Of a stretch of 7,269 nt of DNA, positions 1 through 6,129 are shown in pieces; positions within the stretch are counted from its first letter, which is position 1, and each line of letters starts with the position of its first letter. The notes below the pieces were generated by a model that saw only the letters and a list, made by a program, of their open reading frames with translations, searched no databases and was not told where the DNA came from. The translations under genes were made by a program, and so were the position numbers. Source of the stretch: Butyricicoccus sp. (GTDB taxonomy: Bacteria; Bacillota; Clostridia; Oscillospirales; Butyricicoccaceae); assembly GCA_020025755.1 (NCBI GenBank), contig JAHHRO010000071.1, forward strand, positions 1 to 7,269, given 5' to 3'.

Positions 1-57
1 AACGGTGAAAATACTTGGCTGGCGACGGCCTGGGAAGATAACACGGCGCGCACATAA
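1..57 (+). CDS. 3' end of an unidentified gene
   Basis: An open frame runs from base 1 to a TAA at 55-57 and encodes the C-terminal tail NGENTWLATAWEDNTART. The gene starts upstream of the window. Its status as a real gene rests on the open frame and on a strong intrinsic terminator that begins one base after the stop codon. Eighteen residues without a recognisable motif are too few to assign a family, so no function is proposed. Confidence 0.6.
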   Translation, partial: NGENTWLATAWEDNTART

Positions 58-90
58 AGCAGACTTGAAAAAGTCTGCTTTTTCTTTTTT
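58..90 (+). terminator. intrinsic terminator of the upstream gene
   Basis: A perfect 9-bp stem (AGCAGACTT at 58-66 with AAGTCTGCT at 71-79) closes a GAAA tetraloop. It is followed by a T-rich tract to base 90. It starts immediately after the stop codon at 55-57 and should end transcription of the gene entering from the left. Confidence 0.9.
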
Positions 91-160
91 CTAGCTTTCG
101 CGCAAATAAACCATCAGTTATACTGGTGCTTTGCTTATGAGGATAAAAAAATTGAAGACA

Positions 161-194
161 CAAAACAGCAGCTCAGAACTGAGCTGCTGTTTTG
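161..194 (-). terminator. terminator of the small Cys-rich gene (possibly bidirectional)
   Basis: A 16-bp perfect inverted repeat (161-176 with 179-194) has AAAAC/GTTTT at its base, so a U-rich 3' side is produced on either strand. It lies 5 bases beyond the stop codon of the minus-strand gene ending at 200, which makes it that gene's terminator. It could also stop leftover transcription from the left. Confidence 0.85.
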
Positions 195-199
195 TAGTT

Positions 200-361
200 T
201 TATTGGTTATCTTTTACCTTTTCTTTAAAACGGAGACAAGCCGGATCATCCGGCTTTCGTATTTTGATTCTCGGCATGGTACAATGTCCAAGTACTTTGG
301 TTTTTGATGCAATATGCTTTGCACGGCTTACAAAATGTGCACAGTCTTTACAAGTTGGCAT
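200..361 (-). CDS. small four-cysteine protein, probable metal-binding
   Basis: This encodes 53 residues starting MPTCKDCAHF. Four cysteines lie at positions 4, 7, 27 and 42, giving a C-x2-C...C...C pattern, and there are many Lys/Arg residues. The spacing suits a structural zinc or Fe-S site, but no enzyme or DNA-binding domain can be named. The frame stays open upstream to base 580. The start at 361 is chosen because an AAAGGG ribosome site lies 9 bases before the ATG and because a good promoter lies inside the longer version. The similar four-cysteine pattern in the small subunits of some glycyl-radical enzymes is noted as a loose resemblance only; no such enzyme is nearby. It is a single-gene transcription unit with its own promoter (402-430) and terminator (161-194). 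The protein is probably real, but its function is unknown. Confidence 0.75.
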   Translation of the reverse strand: MPTCKDCAHFVSRAKHIASKTKVLGHCTMPRIKIRKPDDPACLRFKEKVKDNQ

Positions 362-401
362 AGAAATCGACCCTTTTGTTTTAAACCTAGTTTTTAATAT
401 T

Positions 402-430
402 ATTATAATCTCTGTAGAATAGAGAGGCAA
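402..430 (-). promoter_or_regulatory. promoter of the small Cys-rich gene
   Basis: Read on the minus strand, this is TTGCCT (425-430), a 17-base spacer and a perfect TATAAT (402-407). Transcription should begin near base 395, giving a leader of about 34 bases before the ATG at 361. It matches a vegetative sigma-A promoter and supports the short form of the gene. Confidence 0.75.
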
Positions 431-516
431 GGAAAAAATATATAAAAACTGAACATGTGGATTGGTGGAGTTGCACAATATACTTTTACAAACGGCACTG
501 ATATAATAAAAATATC

Positions 517-551
517 GCAAGTTGCAAGTGCAAGTTACACACGCATACGGT
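517..551 (+). promoter_or_regulatory. GCAAGT triple repeat and possible weak promoter
   Basis: GCAAGT occurs three times in 19 bases (517-522, 524-529, 530-535). A TTGCAA at 522-527 is followed after 18 bases by TACGGT (546-551). This is a poor but possible sigma-A promoter for the structured RNA downstream. The rest of 431-592 shows no protein gene that I can support. Confidence 0.3.
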
Positions 552-592
552 AAAAATTCGTTCGCTTGAAGGAACAGCATAAACGGAGTTCG

Positions 593-757
593 GAGATTCT
601 TTAAAGAGAATTTCTCATCATACTCGTTCTTGAAACTTTGTATGGCTCAGGGCAGCAGTCAATACGGTGCTGTCTCCGAGAACACTATTTATTGGATTGA
701 TAGGTAGGCTGTGCTCGGGTCATCCTGAAGTTTCAGATGTTGGATGGCATCTTTTTT
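593..757 (+). ncRNA. candidate structured small RNA (6S-like?)
   Basis: No protein gene fits here, but the plus strand folds well. A hairpin at 593-616 pairs GAG-ATTCTT with GAGAAT-CTC. A long-range helix pairs TGAAACTT (631-638) with AAGTTTCA (728-735), extendable by G-U pairs. Inside it, 646-657 pairs with 668-680, including GGCAGCA/TGCTGTC. The 3' end is a hairpin with a run of six T. The segment TGCTCGGGTCATCCTGAAG (712-730) resembles, from memory, the conserved 3' bubble strand of E. coli 6S RNA (TGCTCGGTCCGTCCGAGAAG). The size, up to about 190 nt if transcription starts near 558, would suit 6S RNA. The helix layout does not clearly match the 6S fold, so the family call is tentative while the presence of a structured RNA is better supported. 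It could instead be an orphan small RNA. Confidence 0.45.
735..757 (+). terminator. terminator of the candidate small RNA
   Basis: AGATGTT (735-741) pairs with GGCATCT (746-752) around a GGAT loop, with two G-U pairs next to the loop. Bases 752-757 are all T. The 3' arm also pairs perfectly with a second downstream arm: GCATCTT at 747-753 with AAGATGC at 766-772. That second stem is followed by another T run at 778-783, so two alternative 3' ends are possible. Confidence 0.6.
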
Positions 758-781
758 CACGTTAGAAGATGCTGCTCTTTT

Positions 782-809
782 TTGCGTTCTGCTGCTTCTG
801 CGGTATAAT
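782..809 (+). promoter_or_regulatory. promoter for a short terminated transcript
   Basis: TTGCGT (782-787), a 16-base spacer and a perfect TATAAT (804-809) predict a start near 816. It lies directly after the T run at 778-783 and before a terminator-like structure ending at 900. Confidence 0.5.
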
Positions 810-815
810 TTTGGC

Positions 816-900
816 AGTACATAGTGATTGGTCTCCCTTGGCAGATATTGTGTTGTAAATCCATTCTACCATGTTGGGAAAGTCACTATGGATTTTTTTT
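816..900 (+). ncRNA. short leader or small RNA ending in a terminator
   Basis: From the predicted start near 816 the RNA can fold in two exclusive ways. CATAGTGATT (820-829) pairs with AGTCACTATG (881-890, one G-U pair), closing almost the whole transcript. Alternatively AAATCCAT (857-864) pairs with ATGGATTT (888-895). Both end at the run of eight T at 893-900. It may be a free small RNA or an attenuator leader for the gene at 974, which starts 73 bases later. No known riboswitch consensus is recognised. Confidence 0.4.
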
Positions 901-914
901 CCTAGGTGTCCAAC

Positions 915-942
915 TTCATTATGCGATCAAATAAAATATACT
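915..942 (+). promoter_or_regulatory. weak promoter upstream of the 974 gene
   Basis: TTCATT (915-920), a 16-base spacer and TATACT (937-942) would start transcription near 949, about 25 bases before the GTG start. The -35 box matches consensus at only three positions. The gene may be transcribed from here, from the stronger 782-809 promoter, or both. Confidence 0.35.
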
Positions 943-973
943 ACATCTATATCTATGAAAGCAAGGGATCCAT

Positions 974-1504
974 GTGTTGAACCTCAAGGAACATCGCCCG
1001 TATGTGGCACAATTTTTACTGACTGTCCTTCTGTTATGTTTACCCACTCTGTATTTTATCCAGAAGTATGAGTATATTCATGAAGATTTTTATACCACGG
1101 AAATGAGTCAGATTTCAAGGCAGACGGATGGAAAGTTAGAACGCAGGATGATTTGGAAAAATTGTAAGGATGAGCACAATGATGGTATGATCTATAGTGC
1201 CTATTATTATCCGCAGGCACTTTCTCTGGTATGCCATACGACACGCGTGCAGAATGAGAATACAACGCCTGCCTCAACTGCTTATCTGGTTTCTCATGAA
1301 GGTGTATTGTATCCGGCGAAGCTTGTTTGGAACGGAGCATACAACACAACACTATTGATTTTTGAGAATATTCCTGATAATGCAGTAGATAGCCTATCAT
1401 ATCTGGACATTCTGCCAGATGAAGCAGCAATCGCTGCGAGCACGGGATACGATCCGAAGGTGAGTATTTCCAGCCGTGTAAGATATGCGCTGCAGGCAAT
1501 GTAA
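974..1504 (+). CDS. single-pass membrane-anchored protein of unknown function
   Basis: This encodes 176 residues. A short charged N-terminus (LKEHR) precedes one hydrophobic segment at about residues 10-29, and the rest is soluble and probably lies outside the membrane. There is no lipobox, and no cleavage site is evident, so it looks like an uncleaved anchor. Residues 82-147 alternate hydrophobic and polar stretches in a way that suggests a beta-sandwich, but no family is recognised. The start is taken as GTG at 974 because AAGGG (963-967) lies six bases upstream; the ATG at 972 reads into a stop after one codon. TTG at 977 is an alternative. It stands alone: a separate promoter for the next gene lies 112 bases past its stop. 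The intact frame and good ribosome site argue for a real gene; the role is unknown. Confidence 0.7.
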   Translation: MLNLKEHRPYVAQFLLTVLLLCLPTLYFIQKYEYIHEDFYTTEMSQISRQTDGKLERRMIWKNCKDEHNDGMIYSAYYYPQALSLVCHTTRVQNENTTPASTAYLVSHEGVLYPAKLVWNGAYNTTLLIFENIPDNAVDSLSYLDILPDEAAIAASTGYDPKVSISSRVRYALQAM

Positions 1505-1615
1505 TATTTGCAATAAAGTTGTGGAATCCTGCATTTTTTGTTTGGTCAAATACCCAATGGCGAATTGCATAGCACTTGTTTCTTGTAATTGGTAGAAATT
1601 GTAGCAAAACGCAGG

Positions 1616-1644
1616 TTTACTTTGCCGCAACAAAACGGTATAAT
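1616..1644 (+). promoter_or_regulatory. promoter of the IMP dehydrogenase gene
   Basis: TTTACT (1616-1621), a 17-base spacer and a perfect TATAAT (1639-1644) predict a start near 1651 and a leader of about 40 bases. A small dyad, TGTTA-AA-TAACA (1644-1655), covers the predicted start and could be an operator, although such short AT-rich dyads also occur by chance. No purine or guanine riboswitch fits in so short a leader. Confidence 0.7.
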
Positions 1645-1690
1645 GTTAAATAACATGGAAATAGTTCTGTACGGTAAAGGAGAAGACATT

Positions 1691-3199
1691 ATGGCATATT
1701 ATTTTTCGGAACCCTCTCGTACGTTCAGCGAGTATCTGCTGGTACCTGGTTACTCATCCTCTGAGTGCGTACCTGCAAATGTAAGTCTGCGTACCCCAAT
1801 CGTAAAGTTTAAGAAGGGCGAAGAGTCCGCTCTGTATGCGAACATTCCGCTGGTCTCGGCGATCATGCAGGCCGTATCAGATGATAATATGGCAATTGCA
1901 CTCGCGCGCGAAGGCGGTATTTCCTTTATCTATGGTTCTCAGACCGTTGAAAGTGAAGCGGCAATGGTTGCCCGTGTAAAGGCGTATAAGGCTGGCTTCA
2001 TCGTTTCTGATTCCAATATCAAGCCAGATCAGACATTGGCGGATGTGTTGGCACTGAAAGAAAAGACTGGACACTCCACTGTTGCTGTTACAGAAGACGG
2101 CACTGCGACCGGCAAGCTGCTGGGTATCGTGACCAGCCGTGACTACCGTGTCTCCCGTATGTCCACAGAGGAAAAGGTTTCCTCTTTCATGACTCCATTT
2201 GAGAAGTTGATTACAGCACCGGCTGACACGACCCTGAAGGAAGCAAACAATATTATTTGGGATCATAAGCTCAATGCGCTGCCGCTTGTAGATGACAAGC
2301 AGCGTCTGGTTTATATGGTATTCCGTAAGGATTATGATTCTCATAAAGAAAACCTGCTCGAACTGCTTGATAAGGATAAGCGTTATATTGTTGGTGCGGG
2401 TATCAACACCCGTGACTACGCAGAGCGCGTTCCGGCTCTGGTAGAGGCTGGAGCAGATGTACTTTGCATCGACTCCTCTGAGGGCTACTCTGAGTGGCAG
2501 TCCCGCACGATCGCTTGGATCCGTGAGCATTATGGTGATACCGTTAAGGTCGGCGCAGGCAACGTGGTTGACCGTGAAGGTTTCCGCTTCCTTGCAGAAG
2601 CTGGTGCGGACTTCATCAAGATCGGTATTGGCGGCGGTTCCATCTGCATCACGCGTGAGCAGAAGGGCATTGGTCGTGGTCAGGCAACTGCTGTTATTGA
2701 GGTTGCAGCTGCACGAGACGAATACTTTAAGGAAACCGGTATCTACATCCCGATCTGTTCGGATGGCGGTATTGTGCATGACTATCATGTAACGCTCGCT
2801 CTGGCAATGGGTGCGGATTTCATCATGCTTGGTCGTTACTTCTCTCGCTTTGATGAATCTCCAACCAATAAGGTGAACATTGGCGGAACATTCATGAAGG
2901 AATACTGGGGAGAAGGCTCCGCGCGTGCGCGTAACTGGCAGCGTTATGATCTGGGTGGTGCATCTAAGCTTTCCTTTGAGGAAGGTGTAGATTCTTATGT
3001 TCCATACGCCGGTTCTCTCAAGGATAATGTAACACTGACCCTTAATAAGGTTCGTTCTACAATGTGTAACTGCGGCGCACTGACGATTCCTGAACTTCAG
3101 GAGAAGGCAAAGATTACACTGGTTTCTGCAACTTCTATCGTAGAGGGCGGCGCACATGACGTTGTTCTGAAGGATACCGCGGTATCTTCGCACAAGTAA
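1691..3199 (+). CDS. guaB: IMP dehydrogenase, Tritrichomonas-like clade
   Basis: This 502-residue enzyme converts IMP to XMP with NAD+ in the cytoplasm, the first committed step of guanine nucleotide synthesis. The (beta/alpha)8 barrel is interrupted by two CBS domains at about residues 102-155 and 165-215. The catalytic loop GIGGGSICITREQKG holds Cys319. Asp261 lies in DSSEG, Arg382 in GRYFSRF, and Arg418-Tyr419 in the mobile flap. Lys310 and Glu431 are also present. These numbers equal those I recall for Tritrichomonas foetus IMPDH, and long stretches of the C-terminal half are nearly the same. The usual bacterial loop reads GPGSICTTR, so this is a distinct branch. ATG at 1691 is chosen over the upstream in-frame start at 1589 because AAAGGAG lies at 1677-1683 and the promoter falls inside the longer version. 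Length is normal and the gene is intact. Regular use of preferred codons suggests high expression. Confidence 0.97.
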   Translation: MAYYFSEPSRTFSEYLLVPGYSSSECVPANVSLRTPIVKFKKGEESALYANIPLVSAIMQAVSDDNMAIALAREGGISFIYGSQTVESEAAMVARVKAYKAGFIVSDSNIKPDQTLADVLALKEKTGHSTVAVTEDGTATGKLLGIVTSRDYRVSRMSTEEKVSSFMTPFEKLITAPADTTLKEANNIIWDHKLNALPLVDDKQRLVYMVFRKDYDSHKENLLELLDKDKRYIVGAGINTRDYAERVPALVEAGADVLCIDSSEGYSEWQSRTIAWIREHYGDTVKVGAGNVVDREGFRFLAEAGADFIKIGIGGGSICITREQKGIGRGQATAVIEVAAARDEYFKETGIYIPICSDGGIVHDYHVTLALAMGADFIMLGRYFSRFDESPTNKVNIGGTFMKEYWGEGSARARNWQRYDLGGASKLSFEEGVDSYVPYAGSLKDNVTLTLNKVRSTMCNCGALTIPELQEKAKITLVSATSIVEGGAHDVVLKDTAVSSHK

Positions 3200-3224
3200 A
3201 AGCATACTGTATTTGAAAGCTGGA

Positions 3225-3251
3225 AAAGCCCTCCGCAGCGCGGAGGGCTTT
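3225..3251 (+). terminator. terminator after the IMP dehydrogenase gene
   Basis: A 12-bp perfect stem (3225-3236 with 3240-3251, GC-rich core CCCTCCGC/GCGGAGGG) has a 3-base loop. A-rich sequence precedes it and TTT ends the 3' arm. The T tract is short, so termination may be partial and allow read-through into the CLC gene, for which no separate promoter is obvious. Confidence 0.75.
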
Positions 3252-3302
3252 ATGCATCAAACACATAAGAGAAAGCAGGTATGTGACTGGAAGGGGAATT
3301 AT

Positions 3303-4583
3303 ATGAAGCAGGGAACAAAGGGGTTAAAAGGGAATCGCGACAGTGAGCATCGTACACCACCGATCCCAATACAGAACAGCTGGACATTTATTCGGTGGGT
3401 CATATTTGCCTGTGTGGTTGGATTTTTAATCGGTATTATAGGGGCGGGATTTCATCATGCAATTTTGTGGGTGACCAGATTTCGGAAAGCATATACATGG
3501 ATTCAATTCGGACTGCCGATCGCCGGACTGGCAGTCGTGTGCCTGTACCAGATGTGTGGTATGGAGCGTGACGGCGGAACAAACCTTGTGATCGTTGCCG
3601 TCCGTGATAATGCCCCCATTCGCTTGCGCATGGCACCGCTTATCATGGTGGCAACGACCATAACACATTGGTTTGGCGGATCATCCGGCCGAGAAGGTGC
3701 GGCACTGCAAATGGGAAGTGCCATTTCTGCATGGGTTGGACGAGTCATACAGCTGGATGATAAAGATGAACGCATCATTAAAATGTGCGGTATGGCGGCA
3801 GGGTTTACAGCACTGTTTGGAACCCCACTTGCCGCTGCGGTGTTTGCAATGGAGGTCGTGAGTGTAGGCGTAATGTATTATGCAGCGATCTTTCCCTGCC
3901 TGCTATCCGCATTGATCGCGCTGCTGACGGCTGGGGCACTTGGGGGACATCCAGAAGCCTTTTCGATCACAGGTGTACCAACGATCACCTTTCTCGTACT
4001 GCTTCAAGTGATCGCGCTGGGGATCCTATGTGCATTTGTAGCGATGCTCTTTTGCTGGATATTTGCCAATATTCACCATCTCTATACAAGGTATCTGCCC
4101 AATCCATATGTTCGCATCGTGGTTGGCGGCAGTATTATGGTGGGCGCAAGCCTGCTGCTTGGGACAGGGGACTACAATGGCGCAGGCATGGAGGTCATTA
4201 CACGCGCATTTTCAGGAGAAGCCCATCCAGCAGCCTTTGTGCTGAAAATCGTGTTGACTGCCGTCACGCTGGGTGCTGGATTCAAGGGTGGTGAAATCGT
4301 TCCTGCATTTTTTGCCGGTGCAACCTTTGGCTGCTTTTATGGGAAATTTTTAGGATTGCCCGCCTCTTTTTCTGCTGGTATTGGTATGGCTGCGGTTTTT
4401 TGTGGTGTTACGAATTGTCCGCTGACCTCGATCCTGCTTGCTTATGAGCTTTTTGGAGGTGTGGGATTGCCGCTGATTGCGCTGGCCTGTGCTGTCTCTT
4501 ACATGCTTTCCGGATATTCCGGATTATACAGTGCGCAGAAGATCCTGTACTCCAAAATGCGTGCAGAATATATCGCAGAGTGA
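3303..4583 (+). CDS. CLC-family anion/proton antiporter, fluoride-type branch
   Basis: A 426-residue membrane protein with about ten hydrophobic segments in the CLC arrangement. The gating glutamate is Glu131 in GGSSGREG. The usual chloride motif GSGIP is replaced by GGTNLV (91-96), and the later motif reads GFKGGEIVP with Glu331. GxNL, GREG and GFKGGE together are, from memory, hallmarks of CLC-F fluoride exporters rather than chloride channels. In the studied CLC-F protein a threonine two residues after the second glutamate binds fluoride; here that position is Val333. Specificity therefore remains open. The likely role is anion export at the inner membrane, coupled to proton entry. ATG at 3303 follows GGAAGGGG at 3289-3296. 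The in-frame start at 3213 is rejected because the terminator would lie inside the gene. No fluoride riboswitch is seen upstream. It sits 104 bases after the IMPDH gene. Confidence 0.85.
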   Translation: MKQGTKGLKGNRDSEHRTPPIPIQNSWTFIRWVIFACVVGFLIGIIGAGFHHAILWVTRFRKAYTWIQFGLPIAGLAVVCLYQMCGMERDGGTNLVIVAVRDNAPIRLRMAPLIMVATTITHWFGGSSGREGAALQMGSAISAWVGRVIQLDDKDERIIKMCGMAAGFTALFGTPLAAAVFAMEVVSVGVMYYAAIFPCLLSALIALLTAGALGGHPEAFSITGVPTITFLVLLQVIALGILCAFVAMLFCWIFANIHHLYTRYLPNPYVRIVVGGSIMVGASLLLGTGDYNGAGMEVITRAFSGEAHPAAFVLKIVLTAVTLGAGFKGGEIVPAFFAGATFGCFYGKFLGLPASFSAGIGMAAVFCGVTNCPLTSILLAYELFGGVGLPLIALACAVSYMLSGYSGLYSAQKILYSKMRAEYIAE

Positions 4584-4647
4584 GGCCGGATATCGGAAAA
4601 ATCATAAGAAAAATGTATATTTCCGGTGAAAATGTTGAAATATGGCA

Positions 4648-4676
4648 TTGCAAACCGATTTTATATCATGTAAAAT
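4648..4676 (+). promoter_or_regulatory. promoter of the MATE-PlsC operon
   Basis: TTGCAA (4648-4653), a 17-base spacer and TAAAAT (4671-4676) form a good sigma-A promoter with a predicted start near 4683. The leader to the TTG at 4740 is about 57 bases. Confidence 0.7.
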
Positions 4677-4693
4677 AGAAAATAGTTTTCTAT
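4675..4693. promoter_or_regulatory. perfect dyad over the operon start, candidate operator
   Basis: ATAGAAAA (4675-4682) and TTTTCTAT (4686-4693) are perfect inverted repeats around TAG. The dyad overlaps the last two bases of the -10 box and covers the predicted transcription start, the usual place for a repressor site. No regulator gene lies beside it in the window. As RNA the same bases could form a weak 5' hairpin. Confidence 0.45.
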
Positions 4694-4739
4694 CCATGGG
4701 GGTAGTGGGCAAGATCAGATCAAGAAAGAAGGATGTTTT

Positions 4740-6122
4740 TTGCAGTCACAACAAAAAATGGGAAGCATGCATATGGCACCTTTGATTTTAAAAATGTCAT
4801 TGCCAGCCATTGCGTCAATGCTTATCAATGCGCTGTATAACATCGTAGACAGCGCATTCGTGGCACGATATTCAGCGGATGCATTGACTGCGGTTTCATT
4901 GGTATTTCCGTTCCAGCAGCTGGTGATCGCGGTTGCAGTCGGTGCTGGGATCGGTGTCAATTCGCTGATGTCGCGCTCTCTGGGTGCAAAGGATCAGGAA
5001 AAGGCAGAGTTTGCCGCTGAGCATGGACTTGCGCTGTCGCTGGTAAATGGTCTGCTGTTCGTGTTGATCGGATTTTTTGGAAGCCGTCCGTTTTTGGGTG
5101 CGTTTACCAATAATCCCAAGGTGCTCGATCAGGCGGTGCAGTATTCTTATATCGTAGTCGGTCTGAGCAGCTTTGTTATGGTCTATATCATGTGTGAGAA
5201 GATCCAGCAGGCAACGGGTGACATGATCGTTCCAATGTGTCAGGGCTTGGTTGGCTCGATCGTCAACATTATCTTAGATCCGCTGCTGATTTTCGGCATC
5301 GGGCCATTCCCGGAGATGGGCATACAGGGTGCAGCGATCGCGACCGTATTGGGTCAGGTCGTTGGTATGCTCATTGGTCTTTGGGGTGTTTTTATTCATC
5401 AGAAGGTGCTCAAGATCCGCTTGCTTGGCTGGAAGGTACGCACAGATGTGATCCGCGAGGTCTATCAAGTTGGTTTGCCGAGCATTATCATGCAGAGTAT
5501 TTCGTCCGTCATGATCGCGGGCATGAATGTGATCCTGATCAAGTTCTCGGAAGCAGCAGTCACTGTCCTTGGTATTTACTTCAAGCTGCAAACATTCGTA
5601 TTCATGCCGGTGTTTGGACTCAATCAGGGTTCACTGCCTGTGATGGGGTATAATTTTGGTGCAGGAGACCGCAATAGACTGTTGGAAGCATATCGCATCA
5701 CGGTTTTTTATGCGGTTGTGATCATGGTAGTCGGAATGGGGATCTTTCAGGTCTTTCCAGAACCAATGATCCGAATTTTTTCCGATCCAAACAATCCGCA
5801 GGCAACAGAAGCATTGGTCGAACTGGGTGTGCCTGCTCTGCGCATCATCAGCCTGTCCTTTATTGGTGCCAGCTTCGGCATCATCAATTCAACCATGTTC
5901 CAGGCAATCGGACATGGTATGGCATCGCTGTTCGTTTCGGTATGCCGTCAGCTGTTCGGCATCCTGCCGGTTGCAGTTTTTTTGGCAAAGATCGCTGGTT
6001 TGACCGCTGTTTGGTATGCGTTCCCGATCGCAGAGATCGTTGCGGTTCTATTTTCGTGGGGCATTCTCGCGCGGATTGATCGCCGCGAACTGCGCAAGCT
6101 GGTGCTGTTGAAGGAGGAATAA
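4740..6122 (+). CDS. MATE-family multidrug/cation efflux protein
   Basis: A 460-residue polytopic membrane protein with about 12 hydrophobic segments. MATE transporters export drugs, dyes or metabolites in exchange for Na+ or H+. Two MatE repeats are seen, about residues 15-175 and 240-400. Typical motifs are SLPAIASMLINALYNIVDS near the start, NIILDPLLIFGIG (176-188) ending repeat one, and GLNQGSLPVMGYNFGAGD (293-310) in repeat two. These resemble the MepA-like group of Bacillota; the substrate cannot be predicted. The start is TTG at 4740: AAGAAGG ends seven bases before it, while the ATG seven codons later has no ribosome site, and the N-terminus matches the family. It is the first gene of an operon with plsC, whose ribosome site lies inside its last codons. 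The length is normal and the gene is intact. Confidence 0.92.
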   Translation: MQSQQKMGSMHMAPLILKMSLPAIASMLINALYNIVDSAFVARYSADALTAVSLVFPFQQLVIAVAVGAGIGVNSLMSRSLGAKDQEKAEFAAEHGLALSLVNGLLFVLIGFFGSRPFLGAFTNNPKVLDQAVQYSYIVVGLSSFVMVYIMCEKIQQATGDMIVPMCQGLVGSIVNIILDPLLIFGIGPFPEMGIQGAAIATVLGQVVGMLIGLWGVFIHQKVLKIRLLGWKVRTDVIREVYQVGLPSIIMQSISSVMIAGMNVILIKFSEAAVTVLGIYFKLQTFVFMPVFGLNQGSLPVMGYNFGAGDRNRLLEAYRITVFYAVVIMVVGMGIFQVFPEPMIRIFSDPNNPQATEALVELGVPALRIISLSFIGASFGIINSTMFQAIGHGMASLFVSVCRQLFGILPVAVFLAKIAGLTAVWYAFPIAEIVAVLFSWGILARIDRRELRKLVLLKEE

Positions 6123-6129
6123 AGAAAAG

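Noticed and set aside
362..580. N-terminal extension of the small Cys-rich gene to 126 residues
   Set aside because: It has no ribosome site at 580, its composition is unlike a normal N-terminus, and it contains the -10/-35 promoter of the short form.
757..822. A 21-residue minus-strand frame (MYCQNYTAEAAERKKEQHLLT) with AAGGGAG upstream of the ATG
   Set aside because: The ribosome site is good, but no convincing minus-strand promoter or terminator is seen, and the region is better explained by plus-strand RNA signals.
593..900. T-box, SAM, TPP, purine, cobalamin, lysine or glycine riboswitch
   Set aside because: None of the conserved core strings of these families is present on the plus strand.
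1056..1607. A 183-codon minus-strand open frame opposite the 974 gene
   Set aside because: No ribosome site or motif was found, and the plus-strand gene has a better start and a membrane segment.
1877..3205. A 442-codon open frame on the minus strand opposite the IMP dehydrogenase gene
   Set aside because: It is antisense to a certain gene, has no family motif, and is cysteine- and arginine-rich in the way expected of a frame mirrored from biased codons.
3213..3302. Start of the CLC gene at 3213
   Set aside because: It would put the IMPDH terminator inside the coding region and has no ribosome site; GGAAGGGG precedes the ATG at 3303.
3200..3302. Fluoride (crcB) riboswitch before the CLC gene
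   Set aside because: I looked for the conserved GGxGATGG start and pseudoknot elements and did not find them; the spacer holds only a terminator and the ribosome site.
3785..4294. A 169-codon plus-strand frame inside the CLC gene
   Set aside because: Out-of-frame shadow of a clear membrane transporter with intact motifs.
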